Under the pieces are notes generated by a model, which saw only the letters and a program-made list of their open reading frames with translations, had not been told where the DNA came from and did not search any database. A DNA stretch of 64,000 nt from Arthrobacter gandavensis (GTDB lineage: Bacteria; Actinomycetota; Actinomycetes; Actinomycetales; Micrococcaceae). Positions 27,173 through 35,865 of the stretch are shown here, in pieces. The position numbers were made by a program, and so were the translations under genes. Position 1 is the first letter of the stretch. The number at the start of each line of letters is the position of its first letter. The DNA is taken from NCBI RefSeq assembly GCF_009192735.1, contig NZ_VTFU01000002.1, positions 62,001 to 126,000 of the forward strand. Direction: 5' to 3'.

Positions 27173-28279
27173 CTAGGCCGGGCGCGCCCGCTCGTACTGC
27201 GGTGCCCACGGCAGTTTGGCGTCGAGCTCTTCGGCCGCGTGCATCCACCAGTGCGGATCCCGCAGCGCTGCCCGGGCGATCAGGACTGCGTCGGCGCGCC
27301 CGGTGCGGAGGATGTCCTCGGCCTCGCCTGCGCTGCTGATGAGGCCGACCGCTGCGGTGGGGACACCGGTCTGCACACGGATGTGCTCGGCGAACCCCGT
27401 CTGGTAACCGGGGGCAACGGGAATACGGGCATTGGGCACGGCGCCGCCGGTGGATACATCCACCAGGTCAACCCCGCGGGCGTGCGCGGCAGCGGCAAGC
27501 CGCGCCGACGTGTGCTCATCGAGGCCGCCATCGGTCCAGTCCGTGGCCGAGATGCGCAGGAGCAGTGGCATGGAGTCCGGAATGACCGCCCGAACAGCGT
27601 CCACCACTTCGAGGGTGAGGCGGTTGCGGGCTTCCTCGGAGCCGCCCCATCCGTCGGTGCGGGTGTTCACCAGCGGGGTGAGGAACTGGTGCAGGAGGTA
27701 GCCGTGCGCGGCGTGGATCTCGATCGTGTCGAAACCCGCGTCGACGGAGCGCCGGGCAGCGCGCGCAAAGTCGTCAATCACCTGCCGGATACCGGCCTCG
27801 TCCAGCGCCTGCGGTGCGGCGTAGCGGCCAAACGCGTCGGCGGTGGGCCCCACGGTGCGCCATCCGCCGTCGGCCGGTGCAACGCTGCCGCTGCCGTCCG
27901 CGAAGGGTGCGTAGGTTGAGGCCTTGCGGCCGGCATGGGCCAGCTGCACGCCGATCTTGGCCCCGGCGGCCCCGTAGCGGTGGACGAAGTCTGTGATGCG
28001 GCGCCATGCCGCGGTCTGCTCCGGCGTGTAGATGCCGGTGTCCTGGGGACTGATCCGCCCTTCGGGGCTGACCGCGGTGGCTTCGGTGATGATCAGCGCC
28101 GCTCCCCCGGCGGCGAAGGAGCCCAGGTGCATCAGGTGCCAGTCATGGGGAACGCCGGGTGCCGCGGCGGCGTCCGCCGAGTACTGGCACATGGCTGCCA
28201 CCCAGCCGCGGTGGGAAAGTTCCAGGCCGCGCAGCGTCAGCGGGTCAAACAGTCCGGGGAAAGACTCAGGTGAACTCAC
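27173..28279 (-). CDS. NADH:flavin oxidoreductase, YqjM-type old yellow enzyme
   Basis: 368-residue FMN-binding TIM barrel. It has C31 in VAAMCQYSA (equivalent to the redox-tuning Cys26 of YqjM), QLAHAGRKAS, and the substrate-anion motif IEIHAAHGYLLHQFLTPLVN, then VSTGGAVPNARIPVAPGYQ. It reduces activated C=C bonds using NAD(P)H; physiological substrate unknown. GTG start, 9 bp after the YbbN-like gene, so co-transcribed. Confidence 0.93.
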   Translation of the reverse strand: MSSPESFPGLFDPLTLRGLELSHRGWVAAMCQYSADAAAAPGVPHDWHLMHLGSFAAGGAALIITEATAVSPEGRISPQDTGIYTPEQTAAWRRITDFVHRYGAAGAKIGVQLAHAGRKASTYAPFADGSGSVAPADGGWRTVGPTADAFGRYAAPQALDEAGIRQVIDDFARAARRSVDAGFDTIEIHAAHGYLLHQFLTPLVNTRTDGWGGSEEARNRLTLEVVDAVRAVIPDSMPLLLRISATDWTDGGLDEHTSARLAAAAHARGVDLVDVSTGGAVPNARIPVAPGYQTGFAEHIRVQTGVPTAAVGLISSAGEAEDILRTGRADAVLIARAALRDPHWWMHAAEELDAKLPWAPQYERARPA

Positions 28280-28288
28280 GCCGGCCGC

Positions 28289-29248
28289 TTAGAAAAGCGC
28301 CCGGGCGAGAGCGGAGCGGGCCTTGGTGACCCTCGGGTCGGTTGTGCCCACCACCTCGAACAGGTCGAGCAGCCGCACCCGTGCCTTCTCCCGGTCGTCA
28401 CCGAAGACGCGGGCGATCAGCCGGACCACGCGGTTGAAGGCGTCTTCGACGTGTCCGCCGGAGATGTCCAGGTCCGCGACGGCAAGCTGCGCCTCGAGGT
28501 CGTCAGGGTTCTGCGCCGCTTCGGTGCGCAGCTTTTCGGCGTCGGCGTCCTTCAGGCGGGCCATCAGCTCCACCTGCGCGAGCCCGGCTTTTGCCTCCGC
28601 GTCGGCGGGCTGCTCGGCCAGCGCCTTCCGGTAGGCGGCTGCCGCGCCGTCGTAATCCCCGGCAACAATCGCGTCGTACGCTTCCTGATGCAGCGGCGGC
28701 AGCGGTGCTTCCTCCGCGGAGTCCGCCGCGCCGCCTTCGTTCAAGGTTCCTGAAACACCGTTGGCGGCCGCGACCTGCAGCAGCTCGGCGGCCAGGGCGC
28801 GGATCTGCTCCTCCGGCAGCGCCCGGTCAAAGAGCGGCACCGGCTGCCCCTTCAGGACAGCGGCCACCGTGGGAACGGATACAGCCTGGAACGCCTGGGC
28901 AATCTGCGGATAGGCCTCGGCATCCACGCGTCCGAGCAGCAGCTTTCCGTCCTGCTCGGTGACGATGCTCTTCAGCACCGCGCTCACCTGGGCGGATTCT
29001 GGACTGCGCGCCGAATACAGGTCGATGATGACCGGGACCTGCTCGGACAGCTGAACCAGCTGGGGGAAGGTCTGCTCGGTCACCTCAACGATGTACGGGC
29101 TGGCCGCGGACTGCCCGGCCTGTCCCGCCGCGGGGGCTTCCGCCGCCGGGGGTGCCGTGGCCCTGGCCTTCAGTCCGGAGAGGTCGACGGCGCCGCGCAG
29201 GTTCATTGCGGACGGTGCCGGTGCGGGACGGTGGTTCGGAGTGCTCAT
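28289..29248 (-). CDS. YbbN-like tetratricopeptide thioredoxin-fold co-chaperone, lacking redox cysteines
   Basis: 319 residues. Residues ~50-155 form a thioredoxin-like domain (VTEQTFPQLVQLSEQVPVII, KLLLGRVDAEAYPQIAQAF), and ~190-319 are TPR-like helices (AIVAGDYDGAAAAYRKALAEQP, LEAQLAVADLDISGGHVEDAF). At the CxxC position it reads SARSPESA (79-86), so it has no redox-active cysteine. E. coli YbbN/CnoX is a chaperone-linked holdase; a similar role is inferred. Rv1324 occupies the equivalent region in M. tuberculosis. A TAATAA -10-like box lies upstream. Confidence 0.88.
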   Translation of the reverse strand: MSTPNHRPAPAPSAMNLRGAVDLSGLKARATAPPAAEAPAAGQAGQSAASPYIVEVTEQTFPQLVQLSEQVPVIIDLYSARSPESAQVSAVLKSIVTEQDGKLLLGRVDAEAYPQIAQAFQAVSVPTVAAVLKGQPVPLFDRALPEEQIRALAAELLQVAAANGVSGTLNEGGAADSAEEAPLPPLHQEAYDAIVAGDYDGAAAAYRKALAEQPADAEAKAGLAQVELMARLKDADAEKLRTEAAQNPDDLEAQLAVADLDISGGHVEDAFNRVVRLIARVFGDDREKARVRLLDLFEVVGTTDPRVTKARSALARALF

Positions 29249-29311
29249 GGCTTCACCTTATTACGCAGTCTCGGGTCACCGGCAACCCGGTTTCCCTGAT
29301 GGAGGGCAGGG

Positions 29312-31087
29312 TTATTTCAGGGTGGCGGACAGCAGTTCCTGCACCGCGCCAATGACCTGGATCTTGTCGGTGCTGCCGGCCGGCGGAACGTACAGCATGA
29401 CGCCCTCGCCGTACTTGACCTCGATGCCGGCTTCCGTGCTCGCCTCACCGGTCAGCGTCTGGTAAATGGTGCCTTCCAGATTGATGGAATCGCCGGCCTC
29501 TTTGGGCACGCTGGTGTAGCTGCTGTCCATGTATCCGAACACGATGGCACCGCCGTCGGCGGTGCGCAGTGCGCTCGTGTCGCCGGGCACCGACTCATGG
29601 TTAAAGGTGATGTTGGCGAACTCGTTGTCCGGGCTCGAGGTCACGTCCGACTGGAACTTGGTCACCGCTTCGGCGAAGGTGTTCGACGAGAACGTGTCCT
29701 TGTTCATGCCGTCCGGATTCGTCAGCGCATCGGCCAGCGCCTGCACCGCGATCTGCGGCGACGTCGTCAGGCCGTCGCCGGAGTCGGCGGGGGCGGGGTT
29801 GACGCCGGCACCTGATGCCGGACGCGCGGGGAAGGTGGTGCCGGGCAGCATCCGGATGGAGGACATCAGCTTGTAGTTCTCCCGTGCCGAGTTCTGCACC
29901 AGCAGCAGCGCCTGAGGGACCTCGTTCTCCGGGCCCTGGGTTACGGCAACCACGCTGCGCGGGAATTCGGTTCCGCCCATGACCATGTCCGTCTTGAGCG
30001 GGTCAGCGGCGATCGGCTCCGGCGCAGCATAGGTGGGCACCTTGGCTGCGGTGGCATAGGAGGCTTCCCGCAGTGTTGCGGCGGCACCCCCGGCGCGGGC
30101 GGTCAGCAGGGCCGGGTCCTTGGCGGCGTCCGCGGCCTGGACCGTGGCGGCAACGTCGGCAAGGATCCGTTCCAACTGCGTTTCCAGCACCACGGGAGGA
30201 GTGGCTTCATTGGCGGGTTCTTCAGTGGGGGCGGCGGTCAGCGGCAGTGCGGCCATGGCAGGACCGGCGCCGAGGGCCAGCGAGGCCAGCAGTGCGGTGA
30301 TGAGGGCAGCGGGCCGCCGGCGGCGCTTGGCGTGCAGGATCCCGAAGCTGGAGGTTCCGGAGGCGCCCGGCTTTTCGCCGCCGGCCGGTGCCGTTTCGGC
30401 AGCCGGCAGCGAGGTGGTGCCGGCAGCGGGCGCGGTTGCCGCAGTGCCGCGGGCGGGGCCCTCGGTGGACGGTCCCCGGCCGCCGGAGCGCCGCCCGGTG
30501 TTCCCGCGGCCCGCCACGAAAGCCAGTGCGAGGCCGAGAACGGCGATCAGCGCACCCGCGACGATGAGCGGCACGGCGAACGGCGTGGACTCGTCGTTGG
30601 CATAGGTCACAGAAACGCCGGCCGGTGCGGGAGCGGTCCCGTCCGTGGCCAGCAGGATCTCCCACTCCCCTTCTGCAGGGGCGTCCCAGGTAAAGGTGGT
30701 CTCGCCGTCGACCTCCTGCTCGGAGACCCACAGGTCGGATCCGGCGGGATCGGGCACGGTGGGCGTGCCTTCGGTGACGTCGGCTGTCACGTTGTCACCG
30801 TCCGCCGCGACCCGCAGCACGGTGGCGTCGCCAACCCATGCCTCGACGTCGTCGGCGCGGCCCACGGCCATCATGAAGGGACCGTCCCCGGAAACCGTGA
30901 GTTCCACGCCGTCGGGGTGGGCAGTGAGGACATCACTGCCGATCACGGTCAGCGGCGCCTGCTGATCGGCGGCCGGCGCTTCGGCTGTGACGGTTCCGGG
31001 CGGAGCCCAGAAGGTGCGCTGTCCGATGCCGACGAGCATCAGCAGCACTCCGATCACGATCAGCGGAACTGCAATTTTGTTTCGCAC
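29312..31087 (-). CDS. Large membrane-anchored protein of unknown function
   Basis: 591 residues, GTG start. Three hydrophobic segments are visible: ~5-27 (VPLIVIGVLLMLVGIG), ~170-192 (LIVAGALIAVLGLALAFVAG) and ~263-283 (AALITALLASLALGAGPAMA, which resembles an internal signal peptide ending AMAALP). Residues ~28-165 form a beta-rich, probably extracellular domain; 193-262 is a Pro/Ala/Gly/Ser-rich linker ending in KRRRR; 285-591 is an extracytoplasmic domain with no family I recognise. The layout looks like two proteins fused at an internal signal peptide. Divergent from the AI-2E permease gene. Confidence 0.75.
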   Translation of the reverse strand: MRNKIAVPLIVIGVLLMLVGIGQRTFWAPPGTVTAEAPAADQQAPLTVIGSDVLTAHPDGVELTVSGDGPFMMAVGRADDVEAWVGDATVLRVAADGDNVTADVTEGTPTVPDPAGSDLWVSEQEVDGETTFTWDAPAEGEWEILLATDGTAPAPAGVSVTYANDESTPFAVPLIVAGALIAVLGLALAFVAGRGNTGRRSGGRGPSTEGPARGTAATAPAAGTTSLPAAETAPAGGEKPGASGTSSFGILHAKRRRRPAALITALLASLALGAGPAMAALPLTAAPTEEPANEATPPVVLETQLERILADVAATVQAADAAKDPALLTARAGGAAATLREASYATAAKVPTYAAPEPIAADPLKTDMVMGGTEFPRSVVAVTQGPENEVPQALLLVQNSARENYKLMSSIRMLPGTTFPARPASGAGVNPAPADSGDGLTTSPQIAVQALADALTNPDGMNKDTFSSNTFAEAVTKFQSDVTSSPDNEFANITFNHESVPGDTSALRTADGGAIVFGYMDSSYTSVPKEAGDSINLEGTIYQTLTGEASTEAGIEVKYGEGVMLYVPPAGSTDKIQVIGAVQELLSATLK

Positions 31088-31174
31088 AAGCTACCTATCT
31101 TCAGTCTCGGTACATCGCTCACCTGTAGGCAGGCAAAAACGGGACGTGGAGCCTCTTAGCTAAGGGCCGGTCAA

Positions 31175-31189
31175 TGGGTTTATAACCCA
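31175..31189. promoter_or_regulatory. Inverted repeat in the divergent promoter region
   Basis: tgggtt (31175-31180) and aaccca (31184-31189) flank tat, forming a 15-bp near-palindrome with a TATAAA core on the minus strand. It sits between two divergent genes and could be an operator or -10 region for the 591-residue protein. A GATAAT sequence (31268-31273) is a candidate -10 for the plus-strand gene. Confidence 0.35.
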
Positions 31190-31323
31190 ATGGTAACGAA
31201 ATCCCCTGAACGGGCACATTCCGGCCCCCCTCGCGGACCTGGACACCCCTTCCGGCGGACTGCGGCTGATAATCTGGCGCTTCCGATCCCGGGCGTTCGC
31301 TACATACAGGAGACATGCAAAAA

Positions 31324-32628
31324 ATGGGCGAGAACCAGGACCAGCCGGCCGGCGATTCCCGTGAGGATCCTCAGCCGTCCCGGGAACCGGCACCGCCATA
31401 CGGCAGGCCGCGGCAGGGCTTCCTTGCGGCGGCGTCCGGCCGGCTCCGGCAGGCAGTTCCGCACGGCGTGCCCGGAGCACGGCCGCGGCGCAGGTTCGAG
31501 TTCCCTCCGGAGGTCAGCGCCGCCGGAGCCATAGCCGTTGAGGCCCCTGCCGGCGGAGAACCGCCCGCCGGCACCCCCGACACTTCCTCCCGCGGCACGG
31601 CCGCCCCCATCCATTTCGGCTTCATGTTCGCGGTGGGCGTGGGGTTTGCGCTGCTTGGCTACTTCATCCTGACCAACGTCGGTGAACTCCTGGTGTGGAT
31701 CGGCGCCGCGCTGTTCATTGCCCTGGGCCTGGATCCGGTGGTGCGGTGGCTCGGCGCCCGGCGCATTCCGCGGCCGGCGGGAATCGCCATCACGGTGCTC
31801 GGCTTGGCCGGCATCGTGATCGGGTTCTTTGCCACCCTCATACCGACGATCGTCCGCCAGACCTCGGAGATCATCACCAAGGCTCCCGGCTATGTGAACA
31901 CGTTCCTGGAATCCGATTTCTTCGTGAGCATTGAGGAACAGTTCCACGTGCGGGAACGGATCGAAGAGGAAGTCAACAAGTTCTTCACCAACGCCGACGC
32001 CCTGGGCGGTGTCTTCGGCGGAGTCCTGTCGGTGGGCACAGTGATAGCCAACGGCCTCTTCGGTGCCCTGATCATCCTGGTCCTGACGCTCTATTTCCTC
32101 GCATCGCTGCCGTCCATGAAGATGTGGGCCTACCGGCTTGCCCCGCGCAGCCGGCGCCGCCGCGTCGAGGCGCTGTCCGAGGAAATCACCAGCAGCGTCG
32201 GCAACTATGTGATCGGACAGGGCCTGGTGGCACTGCTGGACGCCACCTACGCCTTTGTGGTCATGACCATCACCGGCGTGCCGTTCTCCGTCCTGCTCGC
32301 CTTCGTGGTGGCGCTGCTGGCCTTTATTCCGCTGGTGGGTCCGCCCATCGCCCTCATCCTGGTGTCGCTGGTGGCGCTCACGGTCAGCTGGCAGACGGCT
32401 GTGGTCTTCGCCCTGTTCTACGTTGCCTACCTGCAGTTCGAGGCGTACTTCGTGTCCCCGCGCATCATGCAGCGGGCAGTTGCGGTTCCCGGTGCCGTGG
32501 CCGTCATCGCCGTTATCGCCGGCGGCAGCCTCCTGGGCGTCCTTGGCGCGCTAATCGCCATCCCCACAGCGGCCGCCGTGCTCCTGCTGCTCAAGGAAGT
32601 GTTCATCTCCCGCCAGGACCAGCGCTAG
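31324..32628 (+). CDS. AI-2E family membrane permease
   Basis: 434 residues. Residues 1-100 are a Pro/Arg/Ala-rich cytosolic extension; ~105-430 hold about 7-8 helices with the family core (GLDPVVRWLGARRIPRPAGIAI, VGNYVIGQGLVALLDATYAF, FIPLVGPPIALIL, GALIAIPTAAAVLLLLKE). The family includes TqsA and sodium/proton antiporters; substrate here is unknown. ATG 31324 lies 11 nt from AGGAG, while ATG 31315 is only 2 nt from it, so the later start is preferred. The stop overlaps the convergent zinc-protein gene through CTAG. Confidence 0.9.
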   Translation: MGENQDQPAGDSREDPQPSREPAPPYGRPRQGFLAAASGRLRQAVPHGVPGARPRRRFEFPPEVSAAGAIAVEAPAGGEPPAGTPDTSSRGTAAPIHFGFMFAVGVGFALLGYFILTNVGELLVWIGAALFIALGLDPVVRWLGARRIPRPAGIAITVLGLAGIVIGFFATLIPTIVRQTSEIITKAPGYVNTFLESDFFVSIEEQFHVRERIEEEVNKFFTNADALGGVFGGVLSVGTVIANGLFGALIILVLTLYFLASLPSMKMWAYRLAPRSRRRRVEALSEEITSSVGNYVIGQGLVALLDATYAFVVMTITGVPFSVLLAFVVALLAFIPLVGPPIALILVSLVALTVSWQTAVVFALFYVAYLQFEAYFVSPRIMQRAVAVPGAVAVIAVIAGGSLLGVLGALIAIPTAAAVLLLLKEVFISRQDQR

Positions 32629-32993
32629 CGCCGCCCCAGGCGTCCGCCTCCGGTCCTGCGGGTGCGCCAGCACCGCTCGTGCCAGTGCCTGCGGTCCGCA
32701 ACAGCGGTTTCCCGGCCCAGCAGTGAATCCTCCTGCCACACCACCAGGTGCGGCAACCCGGGCGGGATCACCATGCCGCAGCCGGGGCACTTATAGTCCT
32801 TCGCCGCGTTGCGGGCCGTGATTTGCCGCACCGACCATTCGCCGTCGGACGCGCTCTCCCGCTGCGGAATACCGGCCCGGGTACGCTCCAGATCCAGCTC
32901 AGCCGCCGGAGTGGCCCACTTGCTGCGGGCGCTGCGGCCCAGATTGGCATTGGCTGCGCCGGGCGGGCGGCGGGGACGGTTGGAACGGGGCAT
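32625..32993 (-). CDS. Small basic protein with Cys/His zinc-binding motif, unknown function
   Basis: 122 residues. It has CPGCG near residue 71 and HWHERCW near residue 107, together likely forming one zinc site of the C-x2-C...H-x3-C kind, between basic termini (MPRSNRPRRPPG and TRRTGGGRLGRR). It may bind nucleic acid; no family was recognised. ATG 32993 (MPRS) is preferred over 33002; no ribosome-binding site is visible at either. It is divergent from nucS with only 40 bp between start codons. Confidence 0.7.
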   Translation of the reverse strand: MPRSNRPRRPPGAANANLGRSARSKWATPAAELDLERTRAGIPQRESASDGEWSVRQITARNAAKDYKCPGCGMVIPPGLPHLVVWQEDSLLGRETAVADRRHWHERCWRTRRTGGGRLGRR

Positions 32994-33021
32994 ATAAGTC
33001 ATTTTGCCGCAGCGGAGCCGG

Positions 33022-33027
33022 TAAAGT
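33022..33027 (+). promoter_or_regulatory. -10 element for nucS, probable leaderless start
   Basis: TAAAGT ends 6 bp before the GTG of nucS (33034). No ribosome-binding site lies between, so the transcript likely starts at the codon. Confidence 0.45.
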
Positions 33028-33033
33028 GCAACT

Positions 33034-33729
33034 GTGCGTTTAGTAATTGCCCGCTGCTCTGTTGACTACATCGGCCGCCTCCGTGCCCATCTTCCGCTAG
33101 CCGTCCGTCTGCTGATGGTCAAAGCCGACGGCTCCGTCCTGATCCACTCCGACGGCGGCTCCTACAAACCCCTGAACTGGATGAGCCCTCCGGCCACCCT
33201 GCGCATCACCGAACCCGAGGACGACGACGCCGAAACGGGCGTCATCGAAACCTGGAACGTCCAGAGCGCCAAGACCGATGACAAGCTGGTCATCAGCATC
33301 TACGAACGGTTCTCGGAAACATCCCATGACCTGGGCGTGGATCCCGGACTGATCAAGGACGGCGTCGAGGCTGATCTGCAGCGCCTCCTGGCCGAGCAGA
33401 TCACCAAGCTCGGCGACGGCTTCACGCTGATCCGCCGCGAATACATGACCGCCATTGGCCCGGTGGACATCCTGGCCCGCGATGCCTCCGGTGCCACCGT
33501 GGCGGTGGAACTCAAGCGCCGCGGCGACATCGACGGGGTGGAACAGCTGACCCGGTACCTCGAACTGCTGAACCGCGATCCCCTGCTTGCTCCGGTCCGG
33601 GGCGTTTTCGCGGCGCAGCAGATCAAGCCGCAGGCGCGGGTGCTGGCCAATGACCGCGGCATCGACTGCCTCACCCTTGATTACGACGCCATGCGCGGCG
33701 TTGACGATTCCGCGTCCCGGCTGTTTTAG
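33034..33729 (+). CDS. nucS: Endonuclease NucS / EndoMS, mismatch-specific
   Basis: 231 residues. The N-terminal DNA-binding domain ([34 protein letters not shown]) is followed by a RecB-like nuclease domain with D145 (GPVDILARD), E159 and K161 (VAVELKRRG) as the catalytic set. It ends ASRLF, resembling the clamp-binding C-terminus that recruits the family to the sliding clamp. NucS replaces MutSL mismatch repair in Actinobacteria by cutting both strands at mismatches. Confidence 0.97.
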   Translation: MRLVIARCSVDYIGRLRAHLPLAVRLLMVKADGSVLIHSDGGSYKPLNWMSPPATLRITEPEDDDAETGVIETWNVQSAKTDDKLVISIYERFSETSHDLGVDPGLIKDGVEADLQRLLAEQITKLGDGFTLIRREYMTAIGPVDILARDASGATVAVELKRRGDIDGVEQLTRYLELLNRDPLLAPVRGVFAAQQIKPQARVLANDRGIDCLTLDYDAMRGVDDSASRLF

Positions 33730-33894
33730 AACCGTTTTCCGGCCCGGCCGCCGTGCCACTGTGCCCGAATACGTGCCGGTCTTTGTTCGGGCTTTGTCGG
33801 GCTTTGTGCGGGCGGGCCCCAATGGCGGTTTCGTTTCGTTTCCGTTTTGGGCCCGTCCGCTCCCCTCGGCGGAGTGATTCAGGGGCGCCGGAAA

Positions 33895-34116
33895 TACTTG
33901 GAAAGTTTTTCAACAAATTCGTTGACCAGCCATTGGGCGTGTGTAATCCTATAACCAGTCTTTGTGTAGGTGTTATTCATGCTCGCAAGACCGTTGCGAG
34001 CGTGAAGCTCCTCAAGGAACTGCTGAATGGCAAGGAACTTGAGCCTTCCCGTTTCAGTAACAATAGGCCGCCGCGGGGTGTGGCGGCCGGAAGTTCCACT
34101 TATGAGGAGAAACAAA
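33895..34116 (+). promoter_or_regulatory. Promoter region and long structured 5' leader of the cold-shock gene
   Basis: The 387 bp between nucS and the cold-shock gene hold no convincing gene and are AT-richer than their surroundings. TTGACC (33922-33927) is a candidate -35, with TGTAAT (33942-33947) or TATAAC (33950-33955) as -10, neither ideally spaced. The transcript would carry a leader of about 155 nt. It has two clear hairpins: gctcgcaa/ttgcgagc (33981-33988 with 33994-34001) and ggccgcc/ggcggcc (34066-34072 with 34082-34088), plus ctcaag/cttgag near 34012-34043. Such leaders are known RNA thermosensors in E. coli cspA; that role is inferred. Confidence 0.55.
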
Positions 34117-34320
34117 ATGGCACAGGGTACCGTCAAATGGTTCAACGCTGAAAAGGGCTTCGGCTTCATTACTCCCGACGATTCCGACGGCGACGTCTTT
34201 GTTCACTACTCTGAAATTCAGACCGGTGGATTCAAGACCCTCGACGAGAACCAGCGTGTTGAGTTCGAAATCGGCCAGGGCGCCAAGGGCCCCCAGGCAA
34301 CCGGCGTAACCGCGCTCTAA
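34117..34320 (+). CDS. Cold-shock protein (CspA family)
   Basis: 67-residue single cold-shock domain with RNP1 KGFGFI and RNP2 VFVHYSEI motifs, starting [17 protein letters not shown]. It binds single-stranded RNA and DNA as an RNA chaperone. GAGGAG lies about 8 nt before the ATG. Monocistronic, with a structured leader and its own terminator. Confidence 0.97.
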   Translation: MAQGTVKWFNAEKGFGFITPDDSDGDVFVHYSEIQTGGFKTLDENQRVEFEIGQGAKGPQATGVTAL

Positions 34321-34341
34321 GCTTCACCGCACCCACTCTTG

Positions 34342-34357
34342 GTCCGGATATCCGGAC
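34342..34357. promoter_or_regulatory. 16-bp perfect palindrome after the cold-shock gene
   Basis: gtccggatatccggac is fully self-complementary and lies 22 bp after the stop codon, just before the terminator. It may be a minor hairpin of the terminator region. Confidence 0.35.
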
Positions 34358-34361
34358 AAAA

Positions 34362-34394
34362 AGGAAGTCCCCGGCATATTGCCGGGGACTTCCT
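34362..34394 (+). terminator. Intrinsic terminator of the cold-shock gene
   Basis: A perfect 15-bp stem (34362-34376 with 34380-34394) around a 3-nt loop, followed by cgttta. It also lies downstream of the convergent murA and may serve both. Confidence 0.85.
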
Positions 34395-34407
34395 CGTTTA
34401 ATCCGCC

Positions 34408-34476
34408 CCCATACTCACGCTGTACCCATACTCACGCTGTACCCATACTCACGCTGTACCCGGGACTCACGCTGTA
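34408..34476. repeat. Intergenic tandem repeat, four 17-18-bp units
   Basis: Units 34408-34424, 34425-34441 and 34442-34458 are identical (cccatactcacgctgta); the fourth, 34459-34476, reads cccgggactcacgctgta. They lie between the cold-shock terminator and the murA 3' end, outside any gene I can support. Function unknown; likely variable in copy number. Confidence 0.95.
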
Positions 34477-34544
34477 CCCGGGCCCACATCAGCGCCGGGG
34501 CATCGGCCCTGCGTCAACGGCACTGCGGCACCAGCTCCGTGGCA

Positions 34545-35810
34545 TCAGCTCCGGCGGCGGACCACTCGGGCACCCAGGCCGCGCAGGTTTTCCATAAAGC
34601 GTTCATAACCGCGGTCAATATGATCCACTCCGCGCACTTCGGTGGTCCCGTCGGCGGCCAGGCCGGCAATCACCAGGGCTGCTCCGGCGCGGATGTCGTT
34701 GGCCTCCACCGGAGCTCCAGACAGCCGCGGCACTCCCTGGATCAGGGCGTGGTGTCCGTCGAGGCGGATGCCGGCGCCAAGCCTGGCCAGCTCGGAGGTG
34801 AATCCCCACCGCGCCTCGAAGACATTCTCGGTGACCATTCCGGAGCCGGTGGAAACAGCGTTCAGGGCAACCACGAAGGGCTGCAGATCCGTGGGGAAAC
34901 CGGGATAGGGAAGGGTGGACACGTTGATCGGCTCGGGCCGCTCGGGTCCCTTGACGGTGAAGCTGTCCTCCCCCACCGTCACCGTGCAGCCTGCCTGGGT
35001 GAGCTTGTCCAGCACCACGGTCAAAGCGGATGCGTCAGCGTCCCGCACCTCGATGCAGCCGCCCGTGATGGCTGCGGCGAACGCCCAGGTGCCGGCAACA
35101 ATGCGGTCCGGCACCACACGGTGGACCACGGGCCGCAGCGCTTCCACGCCCTCGATAACGAGTGTGTTGGTCCCGATTCCCGAGATCCGTGCACCCATGT
35201 CGTTGAGCATTTCGGCGATGTCGGTGATTTCGGGTTCGCGCGCGGCATTGTCGATGACGGTGGTTCCAGCCGCCAGAGTGGCTGCCATCATCAGGTTCTC
35301 GGTGGCGCCGACGGACGGGAAGTCCAGCAGGTGGCGTGCTCCGACCAGGCCCTCCGGCACCGAAGCAATCAGATAGCCGTGGTCGATGGTGATGGTGGTT
35401 CCCATGAGTTCCAGCCCGGCACGGTGCATGTCCAAGCCGCGGGAGCCGATCGCGTCGCCGCCGGGAAGGGCCACTTCCGCCTGACGGCAGCGGGCCACGA
35501 GCGGGCCGAGGACTGAGATGGAGGCGCGCATGGCACGGACCAGGTCATAGTCAGCCTGGTGTCCCGGCACATCGGGAACATTGACGGAGACTGAGGCGGC
35601 ATCGACGTCGTACTCCACTTCGCAGCCCAGGCGGCGGAGCAGCTCGGCCATGATCCAGACATCCTGGATGTTGGGAACGTTGGTGATGGTGGAGCGTCCC
35701 GGGGCCAGCAGCGTGGCGGCCATCAGTTTCAGGACACTGTTTTTGGCTCCGGGTACGCTGACCGCTCCGTTGAGCGTGGACGGACCGGTAACAACTATGA
35801 CGTCTTCCAT
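34545..35810 (-). CDS. murA: UDP-N-acetylglucosamine 1-carboxyvinyltransferase
   Basis: 421 residues, full length. It adds enolpyruvate to UDP-GlcNAc, the first committed step of peptidoglycan synthesis in the cytosol. K23 (PGAKNSVLK) and the loop [15 protein letters not shown] are conserved. In the active-site loop the usual Cys (GGCAIG) is Asp119 ([15 protein letters not shown]), the substitution known in mycobacteria that abolishes fosfomycin alkylation while retaining activity. The gene lies 55 bp beyond DUF2550, downstream of the atp operon, as in M. tuberculosis. Confidence 0.97.
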   Translation of the reverse strand: MEDVIVVTGPSTLNGAVSVPGAKNSVLKLMAATLLAPGRSTITNVPNIQDVWIMAELLRRLGCEVEYDVDAASVSVNVPDVPGHQADYDLVRAMRASISVLGPLVARCRQAEVALPGGDAIGSRGLDMHRAGLELMGTTITIDHGYLIASVPEGLVGARHLLDFPSVGATENLMMAATLAAGTTVIDNAAREPEITDIAEMLNDMGARISGIGTNTLVIEGVEALRPVVHRVVPDRIVAGTWAFAAAITGGCIEVRDADASALTVVLDKLTQAGCTVTVGEDSFTVKGPERPEPINVSTLPYPGFPTDLQPFVVALNAVSTGSGMVTENVFEARWGFTSELARLGAGIRLDGHHALIQGVPRLSGAPVEANDIRAGAALVIAGLAADGTTEVRGVDHIDRGYERFMENLRGLGARVVRRRS

Positions 35811-35865
35811 GCCTCAATACTAGGTTGGATGACGGACCGCGGGCGGATGGGCGGCCGGAGCGGCG

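Noticed and set aside
33753-34116. Plus-strand frame running into the cold-shock gene
   Set aside because: No family resemblance, weak composition, and the strong ribosome-binding site before ATG 34117 marks the real start.
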